Assembly (NCBI GenBank): GCA_023150875.1
Contig: JAKLKC010000001.1
Span: forward strand, 186,001 to 250,000
Source: Myxococcota bacterium
GTDB lineage: Bacteria; Myxococcota_A; UBA796; UBA9615; JAKLKC01
Direction: 5' to 3'
DNA length: 64,000 nt
This document shows positions 55,320-62,899 of the stretch, in pieces (within the stretch, counting starts at the first letter, position 1; each line of letters starts with the position of its first letter). The translations under genes were made by a program, and so were the position numbers. The notes beneath the pieces were generated by a model. That model was given only the letters and a program-made list of their open reading frames with translations, had not been told where the DNA came from and searched no databases.

Positions 55320-56060
55320 ATGGACCCCGGCCGAGACCCCTGCCCCCGAGCCGCGACGGCGCTCCTGGCCGCCGCGCTGGCGTGGGGTTGCGGCGGCGCG
55401 AAGCCCGAGGCTCCCGCCGAGGCCGCGCCGCCCGCTGCCCCTCCAACGTCCTCCCTCCCGGGGGAGTGGGCGGTCGCTCCACCGTCGAAGGTGGAGTTCG
55501 TGGCCGTGAAGGACGGCGACAAGAAGGTCCCGGGGGCCTTCCCCGGGGTTCGGGGGCGGATCTCCGCCGATCCCGGCCGCCTCGGGGCGACCCGCGGCTG
55601 GTTCGAGGTGGACCTCTCGACCCTCGACACCGGGCTCCCCCCGCGGGACGCCAACATCGTCGGCACGTTCTTCGATGTGGCGACCGGGACGTTCGGGGTC
55701 GCGCGCTTCGCCTTCGATTCCGTCGAGCCCGCCTCCCCCTCCCTGGACGTCGGGGGGACGGTGGAGGCCCTGGCCCGGGGCCGGCTCACCCTCCACGGGA
55801 CCGAGAGGCCCCTGGACGCGAGGCTGACGGTGGAGAGGCCCGACGAGGGCACCCTGAGGGTCCGGACGGCGGCCCCGTTCGAGGTGGACGGCGGGTCCTT
55901 CGGCATGGAGCCCCAGCGCCTGGCCTTGGTGAAGCTGTGCGGTCACGCGGACCTCTCCTCGAAGTTCCCCACCACCCTCGACCTGGTGCTCCATCCCGCC
56001 GCCGCTCCGGCCCCGGTGGCCGGCGCCCCTCCCGGGGAGGGCGGAGCGCCTCCCCCCTGA
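55320..56060 (+). CDS. YceI-domain lipoprotein
   Basis: A 246-residue protein. Lipobox LAAALAWGCGG with Cys near residue 24, Pro/Ala linker, then a YceI-like lipocalin fold (about 48-225): SKVEFVAVKDGDKKVPGAFPGVRGRIS, GWFEVDLSTLDTGLPPRDANI and GRLTLHGTERPLDARLTV. YceI domains bind isoprenoid lipids in the periplasm. The DxxRD-type segment after DLSTLDTG is conserved. ATG with GGAGGAG upstream. Confidence 0.88.
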   Translation: MDPGRDPCPRAATALLAAALAWGCGGAKPEAPAEAAPPAAPPTSSLPGEWAVAPPSKVEFVAVKDGDKKVPGAFPGVRGRISADPGRLGATRGWFEVDLSTLDTGLPPRDANIVGTFFDVATGTFGVARFAFDSVEPASPSLDVGGTVEALARGRLTLHGTERPLDARLTVERPDEGTLRVRTAAPFEVDGGSFGMEPQRLALVKLCGHADLSSKFPTTLDLVLHPAAAPAPVAGAPPGEGGAPPP

Positions 56061-56078
56061 GTTCCGGAACCCGGGGGC

Positions 56079-56762
56079 TCAGTCCGCGAGGTGCACGCCC
56101 ACCAGGGCGCTGAAGTAGAGGCCCACCTGCTGGGTGGCGCCGCTGATCACCACCGAGGGGCCCGCCCCGAGGCGGGCGAAGACCGTGGCGGCCTCGCTGG
56201 CGCGGTACTCGATGCCCCCGGACAGGGCTATGGGCCACTCGACGTACCACTGGAAGCCCTGGGAGAGGAACATCCAGAACACGACGGGGTTGCTCCAGCC
56301 GACGGTGACGTCCAGCTTGGGCGCGGCGTGGACCGACGCCTGGACGCCCAGATCGATGCCCGGCCCTAGCGAGAAGAGGAAGGATCGGCTCCGCCCCCAT
56401 CGGGTGTCGGCGTAGAAGGCCCGGGCGCCGCCGAAGAAGCCGACGTAGAGCAGGGGGCCGACGACCCCGGAGAGGGTCACCTTGTCCCACCGCCGGGCGA
56501 CGCGGCGGTGGACGTAGCCGACGTGGGCGGAGAGGGGCCAGACCAGCAGCCCGGCGCGGATGGCGTGGGTGGCTGTGCCGTTGGTGGGGAAGGAGTGCTG
56601 CCAGGTGATCTCGGGGAACCCGAGCATCAGGTCGTCCGCCGCCGTCTTGGGGGGGTCGTGCTCCCCCCCGATGGGGCTCGCGGCGCGGGCGGGCGCGGCG
56701 AGGGAGGCGGCGAGGACGGCGACGGCGGACAGCAGGGCGAGGGGGCGGTGGCGCCGCGTCAC
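56079..56762 (-). CDS. Exported barrel-like protein of unknown family
   Basis: A 227-residue protein with signal peptide (ALLSAVAVLAASLAAPARAA). The mature part is rich in Gly, Trp, Tyr and Phe in alternating stretches (GPLLYVGFFGGARAFYADTRWGRSRSFLFSLGPG, LYFSALVGVHLAD end), as in small outer-membrane barrels. No named family recognised. GTG at 56762. It lies on the minus strand downstream of the carbamoyltransferase gene. Confidence 0.65.
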   Translation of the reverse strand: MTRRHRPLALLSAVAVLAASLAAPARAASPIGGEHDPPKTAADDLMLGFPEITWQHSFPTNGTATHAIRAGLLVWPLSAHVGYVHRRVARRWDKVTLSGVVGPLLYVGFFGGARAFYADTRWGRSRSFLFSLGPGIDLGVQASVHAAPKLDVTVGWSNPVVFWMFLSQGFQWYVEWPIALSGGIEYRASEAATVFARLGAGPSVVISGATQQVGLYFSALVGVHLAD

Positions 56763-56853
56763 TCGGGGCCTCCCGGGGCGGTGTGGCGTGGGGGAGGGGG
56801 ATGATATCGGAGGCGGGGCGTGCCGGCCATCCCCCGCGGGCGCGGGGGGCGCG

Positions 56854-59517
56854 TCAACGACGGGAGATCGCCCGGGCCACCGCCTCGGCGGGATCGGCGC
56901 CGGGTTCCACGGGGGCCCGGAGGGAGGCGGGGACGGCGTCGCCGAAGGCGCGGTCCAGCTCCGCGGCGGCGCGGCGGTCGTCGGCGGTGGCCCGGGGAGG
57001 GAGCAGGTCGGCGGCGGGCACGACGAGCACCCGTGCCCCCCAGGTCCCGGCGAGGGCGACGGAGTCCCTGAGCGTGGCGCCGTGCCGGGCGGCGGCGTCC
57101 GGGGGGACGGGGCCGCGGTCCAGGGAGTCCGGGGGCCGGAGCCAGGCGTCGAGGCGGCCGAGGGCGCGGCTCAGGCGTCGCAGCGCGTCGCCCCCGGGGG
57201 AGGACAGGGGGACGTCCGGCTCCCCCCGGGCCCGGCGCCGGGCGGCGGCCAGGTCCTCGGCGCCGGGGACCAGCACCACCACCGCCGGGCGGAGGGGGGC
57301 GACGACGTTCCGGAGGCGTGCCAGGGCCCCCTCCGCCGTCTGCCCGGGGACGGCGGCGTTGACGACCTCCACCCCCGTCGCCCCCTCGGGGGGGCGGACC
57401 CGGGAGGCGAGGCGGGACGGCCAGGCGAGGGCGTCGGAGCCGGCGCCGGGGTCGAAGGCGGCGGTGCCCCCCAGCACGGCGATCCGGTGGACCCCGGGCG
57501 CCGGGGCCAGGTCCACCCCCGTTCCCCGAAGGCCCCTCTCGTCCAGGTGGATCCGGTCCCCCCAGCGGGCGCCGGGGACGGTGGTCCTCCCCTGGTGGGG
57601 ATCGGAGGCGGTGAGGCCGACGGGGGCCGTGGCGTGTCCCCACAGGCGATCCACGCCGCGGGCCCCCAGCTCCGCCACCACCGCCAGCACCAGCAGGACC
57701 TCCAGGGCCGTCTTGAGGAGGGAGGGGCGGGCGCGAGGGGGGTAGAAGGTCCGGGCCTCTTCGGGGGGACGACCGGGGACATGCTCGAAGGCCCAGGGAG
57801 CGTCCACGGGGCCGCACCCCTTGTCCTCCACGAGGAAGGAGCCCAGGGCCAGGGCGTCGATCCCGCTGCGGGCGAAGCAGTTCCAGGCGTCCCGGGGGGT
57901 GCACACCACGGGCTCCCCCCGCACGTTGAACGAGGTGTTCACCACCGCCGGCAGCCCGGTGCGGGCGTCGAAGGCCGAGATCAGGCCGTGGAACAGGGGG
58001 TCCAGGTCCCGGTCGACGGTCTGGACCCTCGCCGTCCCGTCCACGTGGGTGACGGCGGGCAGGTCCCCCCGACGCTCGGGGCGCACGTTCGGGACCAGGA
58101 GCATGTAGGGGCTGTCCACGTGCAGGTCGAACAGCTCCCCTGCCCTCTCCTCGAGGACCGACGGGGCGAAGGGGCGGAACGCCTCGCGGAACTTCACCTT
58201 CTGGTTGATGAGGTCCTTCATGGCGGGGGACCCGGGGTTGGCGAGGATCGAGCGGCCCCCGAGGGCCCGGGGACCGAACTCCATGCGCCCCTGGAACCAC
58301 CCCACCACGCGGTCCGCGGCCAGCAGGTCCGCGGTCGCCTCCACCAGGTCGGGGCCCGCCAGGTGCCGGTAAGGGATCCGGTGGGCGTCCAGGAAGGCGC
58401 GGATCGCCTCGTCGGAGTAGGCGGGACCCCACCGGGCGTGCTCCATGCGGAAGCGGCGCTCTCCCCCCAGCAGCACGTTCCACACCCAGAAGGCGGCGCC
58501 CACGGCGCCCCCGTCGTCCCCGGAGGCGGGCTGCACGAACAGGTCCCGGAAACCGGAGCGCTCCAGGACGCGCCAGTTGGCGACGGAGTTCAGGCCGACG
58601 CCGCCGCCGAGGCACAGGAAGTCCGCCCCGGTGCGGCGCCGGGCGTCCGTGGCCAGGCGGACCACCACCTCCTCCACCACCTGCTGCCCCGAGCGGGCGA
58701 GGTCCTGGTGGAAGGGGAGGATCTCCGACTCCGGGTCCCGGGGGGGATGGCCGAGGAGCTGGGCCCACCTGGGGGTGAAGGCGACGTCCACGGAGCGGTG
58801 GTGGGCGAAGTACTGCAGGTCCAGGCGGAAGGAGCCGTCCTCGGCGACGTCGATCATCCGGCGGAGGGCGTCCACGAGGGTGGGCCGTCCGTAGGGTGCG
58901 AGGCCCATCACCTTCCACTCGGCGTCGTTGACCTCGAAGCCCAGGTAGGCGGTGAGGGCCGAGTAGAAGAGGCCCAGGGAGTGGGGGAAGCGGATCTCCC
59001 GGTCGATGAGGATCCGGTTGCCCTCCCCCACCCCGCCGGTGGCGGTGCCCCACTCGCCGACCCCGTCCAGGGTGAGGATGGCGGCCCTCTCGAAGGGGGA
59101 CACCAGGAACGCGCTGGCGGCGTGGGCCATGTGGTGCTCGCAGAAGAGCACCGGGCAGTCCCGATCGACCCCCAGCTCCCGCCGGACCTCGTCGCCGATC
59201 CACAGCTTGCGGGCGAGCCACTCCGGGATCCCGCGGCGGAAGGCGCGGTAGGAGCGGGGGAAGGTGGCGACGGCGCTGGTCAGGATCCGCTCGAACTTGA
59301 TCCAGGGCTTCTCGTAGAAGACGACGTGGGAGAGCTCGTAGGGGGAGATCCCCGCCTGGTCCAGGCAGTAGCGCACGGCGTTGCGGGGGTAGGAGGCGTC
59401 GTGCTTCTTGCGGGTGAACCTCTCCTCGGCGGCGGCGGCCACCAGCACCCCGTCCCGCACCAGGGCCGCGGCGGAGTCGTGGTACCAGGCGGAGATCCCG
59501 AGGATGTACGACGTCAT
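56854..59517 (-). CDS. NodU-type carbamoyltransferase fused to SGNH-like domain
   Basis: An 887-residue protein. Residues 1-580 are a NodU/CmcH/TobZ carbamoyltransferase: ILGISAWYHDSAAALV, FCEHHMAHAASAF (metal site), LCLGGGVGLNSVANW, QGRMEFGPRALGGRSILANP and LPAVVNTSFNVRGEPVV. It should carry a carbamoyl group from carbamoyl phosphate to a hydroxyl of a glycan or natural product. A membrane segment (ALEVLLVLAVVAELGA, about 597-612) is followed by an SGNH-hydrolase-like part (about 640-880, HRIAVLGGTAAFDPGAGSDALAWPSRLASRV, VEVVNAAVPGQTAEGALARL). The second domain is less certain. ATG at 59517. Follows the small membrane gene by 10 bases. Confidence 0.88.
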   Translation of the reverse strand: MTSYILGISAWYHDSAAALVRDGVLVAAAAEERFTRKKHDASYPRNAVRYCLDQAGISPYELSHVVFYEKPWIKFERILTSAVATFPRSYRAFRRGIPEWLARKLWIGDEVRRELGVDRDCPVLFCEHHMAHAASAFLVSPFERAAILTLDGVGEWGTATGGVGEGNRILIDREIRFPHSLGLFYSALTAYLGFEVNDAEWKVMGLAPYGRPTLVDALRRMIDVAEDGSFRLDLQYFAHHRSVDVAFTPRWAQLLGHPPRDPESEILPFHQDLARSGQQVVEEVVVRLATDARRRTGADFLCLGGGVGLNSVANWRVLERSGFRDLFVQPASGDDGGAVGAAFWVWNVLLGGERRFRMEHARWGPAYSDEAIRAFLDAHRIPYRHLAGPDLVEATADLLAADRVVGWFQGRMEFGPRALGGRSILANPGSPAMKDLINQKVKFREAFRPFAPSVLEERAGELFDLHVDSPYMLLVPNVRPERRGDLPAVTHVDGTARVQTVDRDLDPLFHGLISAFDARTGLPAVVNTSFNVRGEPVVCTPRDAWNCFARSGIDALALGSFLVEDKGCGPVDAPWAFEHVPGRPPEEARTFYPPRARPSLLKTALEVLLVLAVVAELGARGVDRLWGHATAPVGLTASDPHQGRTTVPGARWGDRIHLDERGLRGTGVDLAPAPGVHRIAVLGGTAAFDPGAGSDALAWPSRLASRVRPPEGATGVEVVNAAVPGQTAEGALARLRNVVAPLRPAVVVLVPGAEDLAAARRRARGEPDVPLSSPGGDALRRLSRALGRLDAWLRPPDSLDRGPVPPDAAARHGATLRDSVALAGTWGARVLVVPAADLLPPRATADDRRAAAELDRAFGDAVPASLRAPVEPGADPAEAVARAISRR

Positions 59518-59527
59518 GGGGCGAGGT

Positions 59528-59743
59528 TCAGAAGGGATGGGTGTGCCGCTCGACGCCGCCCTTCACGGGGTGGTGGGGCAGCCAGTACGAGTCCCTCCGC
59601 CCCCCCCTCGCCCCCAGCGGATCCCGCAGCCGGATCCACGCCACCAGCGGCACGACCGCGAAGTAGACCAGCGTCACCAGCACGGCGGTCTGCACGGCCA
59701 GTACGCGGCGGGCGATGGACCGGACGCGGGAGCCTTCGGGCAT
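59528..59743 (-). CDS. Small membrane protein of the carbamoyltransferase cassette
   Basis: A 71-residue protein with one membrane helix (VLAVQTAVLVTLVYFAVVPLVAWI) and the tail DPLGARGGRRDSYWLPHHP. In my memory small proteins ending with DPL...SYW commonly sit next to NodU-type carbamoyltransferases in glycan clusters, which fits the 10-base spacing here. Role unknown, perhaps complex assembly at the membrane. Confidence 0.7.
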   Translation of the reverse strand: MPEGSRVRSIARRVLAVQTAVLVTLVYFAVVPLVAWIRLRDPLGARGGRRDSYWLPHHPVKGGVERHTHPF

Positions 59744-59902
59744 AGTCGGGGATCCGGGGAACCCCTCCGCGGCGGGCGGCGAGGGCGGGACCATCCTACC
59801 GGGCGCCGAGGGGGGCGACAAACGAAGGAGGGAGTGCGGTCCCCACGACCGAGTGCGCCGGAAGGTCGTCGCGGTCACCCCTGGCGAGCGGACGAGGTCG
59901 CG

Positions 59903-60325
59903 TCAGCCTGCACCGGCCGCCAAGTCGTCCGCCACCGCCCCCGCCACGTCGTCGACCGACTCACGGTCCACGGAGAGGTGCTGCTGCGCCCGGAGCCCGA
60001 ACGGCAGTTCGGCCCAGGGGACCGCCCCCACCAGCACCGGTACGAGCCGCTTGCCCTGCCTCCGGCTCGCGTTCAGCGCCGCGCCGAGTTCGATGGCGGT
60101 CCAGGAGCCATCGACGTAGTCCTGCGACACGAGGAGCACGAGGCTCCGGCTCTCCTCCATCGCACGCTGCACCGCCACGTCCCAGTCGTCCCCGGCGAGG
60201 AGTTCTTCATCCGTCCAGACCTTCAGTCCCCTGCCACGAAGCGCGGATGCGATCTCCCGCGCGATGTCCGAATCGCTGCGGGCGTGGGAGATGAACACGT
60301 CGTAGGCGCGATTAGCCATCTTCAC
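59903..60325 (-). CDS. TIR-domain protein (second of pair)
   Basis: A 140-residue protein that is almost only a TIR domain: YDVFISHARSDSDIAREIASALRGRGLKVWTDEELLAGDDWD, LVLLVSQDYVDGSWTAIELGAALNAS with the catalytic-type Glu in the AIELG helix, and KRLVPVLVG. Bacterial TIR domains cut NAD+ or signal in antiviral defence. No partner domain is present in the chain. GTG at 60325 (ATG at 60319 possible), overlapping the end of the other TIR gene by 14 bases. Confidence 0.9.
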   Translation of the reverse strand: MKMANRAYDVFISHARSDSDIAREIASALRGRGLKVWTDEELLAGDDWDVAVQRAMEESRSLVLLVSQDYVDGSWTAIELGAALNASRRQGKRLVPVLVGAVPWAELPFGLRAQQHLSVDRESVDDVAGAVADDLAAGAG

Positions 60326-60743
60326 GACCCTTTCCCCCGACCCGCGCGCGGAGTTGGGAGAGGTAGCCCTCGATCTCGTTGAGCTCCAGGAAGTGGGTCC
60401 GCTTCAGGCGAACGGGCATCGCCGCATCGGCCCCGATGGACTCCGCCGACTCGCCGTGGAGGAGGACGACGATGCGCTTCCGCTGGCCCCAGAAGATCCC
60501 GATCTCCATGAGCAGGTACCGGCTCTGCTTCGCCCACGGGGTCAACAGCACGAGGGCCTCGTCCGCCCCATCCGCCGCCTCCAGGATCCGGTCCTCGAAG
60601 TCGTCCCCGTGGTCGATGTCTGCCGCGTCCAGGAAGGCCGACGCACCGGCCTCCTCGACGTGCCGCGCGATCTGCCGTGCCACCCACGTGTCAACCGAAG
60701 AGTGGGAGATGAAAACAGAATAGCGATCCCGGACCTTGACCAT
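60312..60743 (-). CDS. TIR-domain protein (first of pair)
   Basis: A 143-residue TIR domain: YSVFISHSSVDTWVARQIARHVEEAGASAFLDAADIDHGDDFED, LVLLTPWAKQSRYLLMEIGIFWGQRKRIVVLL with Glu in LLMEIG at the catalytic place, and a C-terminal helix. It differs substantially from the second TIR protein, so the pair is not a recent duplication. The overlap of the genes suggests one transcript. Both are somewhat lower in G+C than their neighbours. Confidence 0.9.
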   Translation of the reverse strand: MVKVRDRYSVFISHSSVDTWVARQIARHVEEAGASAFLDAADIDHGDDFEDRILEAADGADEALVLLTPWAKQSRYLLMEIGIFWGQRKRIVVLLHGESAESIGADAAMPVRLKRTHFLELNEIEGYLSQLRARVGGKGREDG

Positions 60744-60953
60744 GCCTGAGCCCCGCCCCCACTCGTCTCCACCGACGGAGGTTAGCACTCGATCCCGTCC
60801 CCCGCAAGGCTGAACCGGGCGCGAACCCACCGGACCCGGCTCGGCCAGCCCCAACCGTCAGGGCGTCCGCCCCCACTCTCGCCCGCCCGCCGGGACGCCC
60901 CGACGCCATCGTTGATCCCGCCCGCTCCCTGCCTTAAATTCCCGGTTCCTCCG

Positions 60954-62222
60954 ATGCCACGCCCCCTCCCCAGCCCCCTCGCCGCCCTGGTCCTGGCCGC
61001 CGCCGTCGGCGCGGGGTGCGCGTCCGGTGGGGAGGGGCCCCAGGGGGACGACGACTCGAACTCGCCGCCCCGGGGGGCCTTCGCCGTCCACTTCTTCGAC
61101 GTGGGCACCGCCGACGCGACGCTGGTGGTCTCGCCCACGGGGGAGACCCTGCTGGTGGACCTGGGGGTGCCCCAGGTGGTGGTGGAGAGGGTGGAGGCGA
61201 GCGCCGAGGAGGTGGTCCGGCGGATCGAGGAGATCACCGGCGAGCGGCGGGTGGACGCCTTCCTGCTCACCCACTTCCACAGCGACCACGCGGGCACCAT
61301 CGAGGGGGGCGCGCCCACCGGGGGCCTGCCCTACGCCGTGGACGTCCTCGGCCTGGAGGTGGGGGCCTTCCTGGACCGGGGCTCGGTGCCCGTGTCCGAC
61401 AGCGGCACCCAGGCCCGGCACCTGTCGTGGCTGCTGGGGCGGGAACACGTCGTGGTGGACGGCCCCGGCTCCCACTGGATCGACCTGGGCCCCGAGGTCC
61501 GGGCCGACGTGCTGGCCGCGGCCGGGGGGAGCGGCCTCCAGGGCGAGGAGGGGGAGATCGAGGAGAACAACTACTCCCTCGCCGTCCGGATCACTTACGG
61601 GGACCTGGAGATCAGCCTGTGCGGCGACCTGCCGGGGGACTACACGGCCCGGGACCACGCCCTGGACTACCAGGACGTGGAGACCGGCCTGGCCCCCCTG
61701 ATGGGGACGGTCGAGGTCCTCAAGCCCAACCACCACGGCTCCCAGTCCAGCAGCAACGTCACCTGGCTCCAGGCCCTCTCGCCCCAGGTCGCCGTGTTCG
61801 CCCTCGGCCCCAACGAGTACGGCTACCCCCACGAGGTCACCTGGGACCGCGTCGTCGCCGCGACCGCGGCCCGGGGCGGGAGGGCGTACCGGACCCGGGA
61901 CGACGCCTTCGTCCCCGTGGACGGCGAGGTGGTGGTCCTGTCGGACGACGGCGTCGCCTACACCGTGAACGGGGACGCCTACGAGGCCCACTCGGACGAG
62001 GCCGAGGCGGGGCTGGCTCCGGTGCTGCCCGGCGTGTCCGACGAGTCCACGGACGCGGCGTGCAGCGACGGCCGGGACGGCGACGGCGACTGCTACTGCG
62101 ACTGCGACGACTGGAGCTGCGCCCTGAGCCCCGCGGTCACCGTCTGCGACGGCCCGGCTGCGTCCTACTGCGGCTACGCGCAGGGGCCGTGGTGCGACGG
62201 CGTGCGGGAGGGGATCGACTGA
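60954..62222 (+). CDS. ComEC-like metallo-beta-lactamase-fold lipoprotein
   Basis: A 422-residue protein. Lipobox AAAVGAGCASGG (Cys near residue 22), acidic linker, then a beta-lactamase fold of the ComEC/Rec2 type: FAVHFFDVGTADATLVVSPTGETLLVDLG, LLTHFHSDHAGT, SLCGDL, LKPNHHGSQSSSNVTWLQALSPQVAVFALG and YGYPHEVTWDRV. In that family this domain degrades one DNA strand during uptake or acts on other phosphodiesters. The last 60 residues are Cys/Asp-rich (GDGDCYCDCDDWSC), similar in spirit to MopE units. It acts outside the cytoplasmic membrane. Confidence 0.88.
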   Translation: MPRPLPSPLAALVLAAAVGAGCASGGEGPQGDDDSNSPPRGAFAVHFFDVGTADATLVVSPTGETLLVDLGVPQVVVERVEASAEEVVRRIEEITGERRVDAFLLTHFHSDHAGTIEGGAPTGGLPYAVDVLGLEVGAFLDRGSVPVSDSGTQARHLSWLLGREHVVVDGPGSHWIDLGPEVRADVLAAAGGSGLQGEEGEIEENNYSLAVRITYGDLEISLCGDLPGDYTARDHALDYQDVETGLAPLMGTVEVLKPNHHGSQSSSNVTWLQALSPQVAVFALGPNEYGYPHEVTWDRVVAATAARGGRAYRTRDDAFVPVDGEVVVLSDDGVAYTVNGDAYEAHSDEAEAGLAPVLPGVSDESTDAACSDGRDGDGDCYCDCDDWSCALSPAVTVCDGPAASYCGYAQGPWCDGVREGID

Positions 62223-62394
62223 GAGTCGAACACGGAATGCGGTCGCACACCTGGGCGACGATGCATCCCGCCTCGCAGCGTCACCCGTGCTTTCGCTCGG
62301 TCGAGATACGCTCGGTATCCCTTCCCTCGCGAAATCGCGGTGTTCCTTGCGATCCGGGCGCCTCGCCGCCGATCCGTGCGACCGCCGGTCGTCA

Positions 62395-62418
62395 CGGCCG
62401 TTGCGAAGGCAACGACCG
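62395..62418. terminator. Hairpin downstream of the MBL lipoprotein
   Basis: CGGCCGTTGC and GCAACGACCG pair with one mismatch around GAAG in the 266-base gap between convergent genes. No T-run. The rest of the gap shows no gene. Confidence 0.35.
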
Positions 62419-62488
62419 CGCCAACCTATTCCGTGTCCGACTCTGACGCCGGGGGCGGCCTGCCCCGCGGTGCGGGTGCGCCGTCGGA

Positions 62489-62785
62489 TCAGGCGGGCAG
62501 CTCGATCCGGGGCTCCTCGGGGTGGCGCCGGTAGAGCAGGACGGTGCGCCCCAGCACCTGCACCACGGCGCTGGAGGTGCGCCGGGCCAGCTCCTCCGCG
62601 GCCTCCCCCCGCTCCCCTTCGAAGGAAGGCCCGAGCTTGAGCTTGACCAGCTCGTGGTGCCCCAGGGCCAGGTCCAGGGCCGCCACGGCGGCGTCCGAGA
62701 CGCCCTCCTTGCCGAACTGGAGGGCGACGGGGCGGTGGTGCCCCAGGGCGCGGAGGTGGCGGCGCTGGCGACCGGTGAGGATCAT
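62489..62785 (-). CDS. yhbY: YhbY-family RNA-binding (CRM) protein
   Basis: A 98-residue CRM-domain protein: LTGRQRRHLRALGHHRPVALQFGKEGVSDAAVAALDLALGHHELVKLKLG and VVQVLGRTVLLYRRHPEEPRI. The GKEG motif lies where the family has its GxxG RNA contact loop. In E. coli YhbY associates with pre-50S particles. ATG at 62785. Confidence 0.93.
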   Translation of the reverse strand: MILTGRQRRHLRALGHHRPVALQFGKEGVSDAAVAALDLALGHHELVKLKLGPSFEGERGEAAEELARRTSSAVVQVLGRTVLLYRRHPEEPRIELPA

Positions 62786-62899
62786 CGCGGCAGGATACTC
62801 GCTCGTCGCGGTGGAAGCGACGGGGGGAGGGCGGGCGCGGGGGAAGAGGGGGGGAGAGGGCGGGAGAGGGCGGGAGGGGGCGCTACGACCGGGCCGGGA

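Noticed and set aside
62223-62488. tRNA or small RNA in the lower-G+C gap
   Set aside because: I could not fold a cloverleaf or find CCA; only one imperfect hairpin with no T-run is visible.
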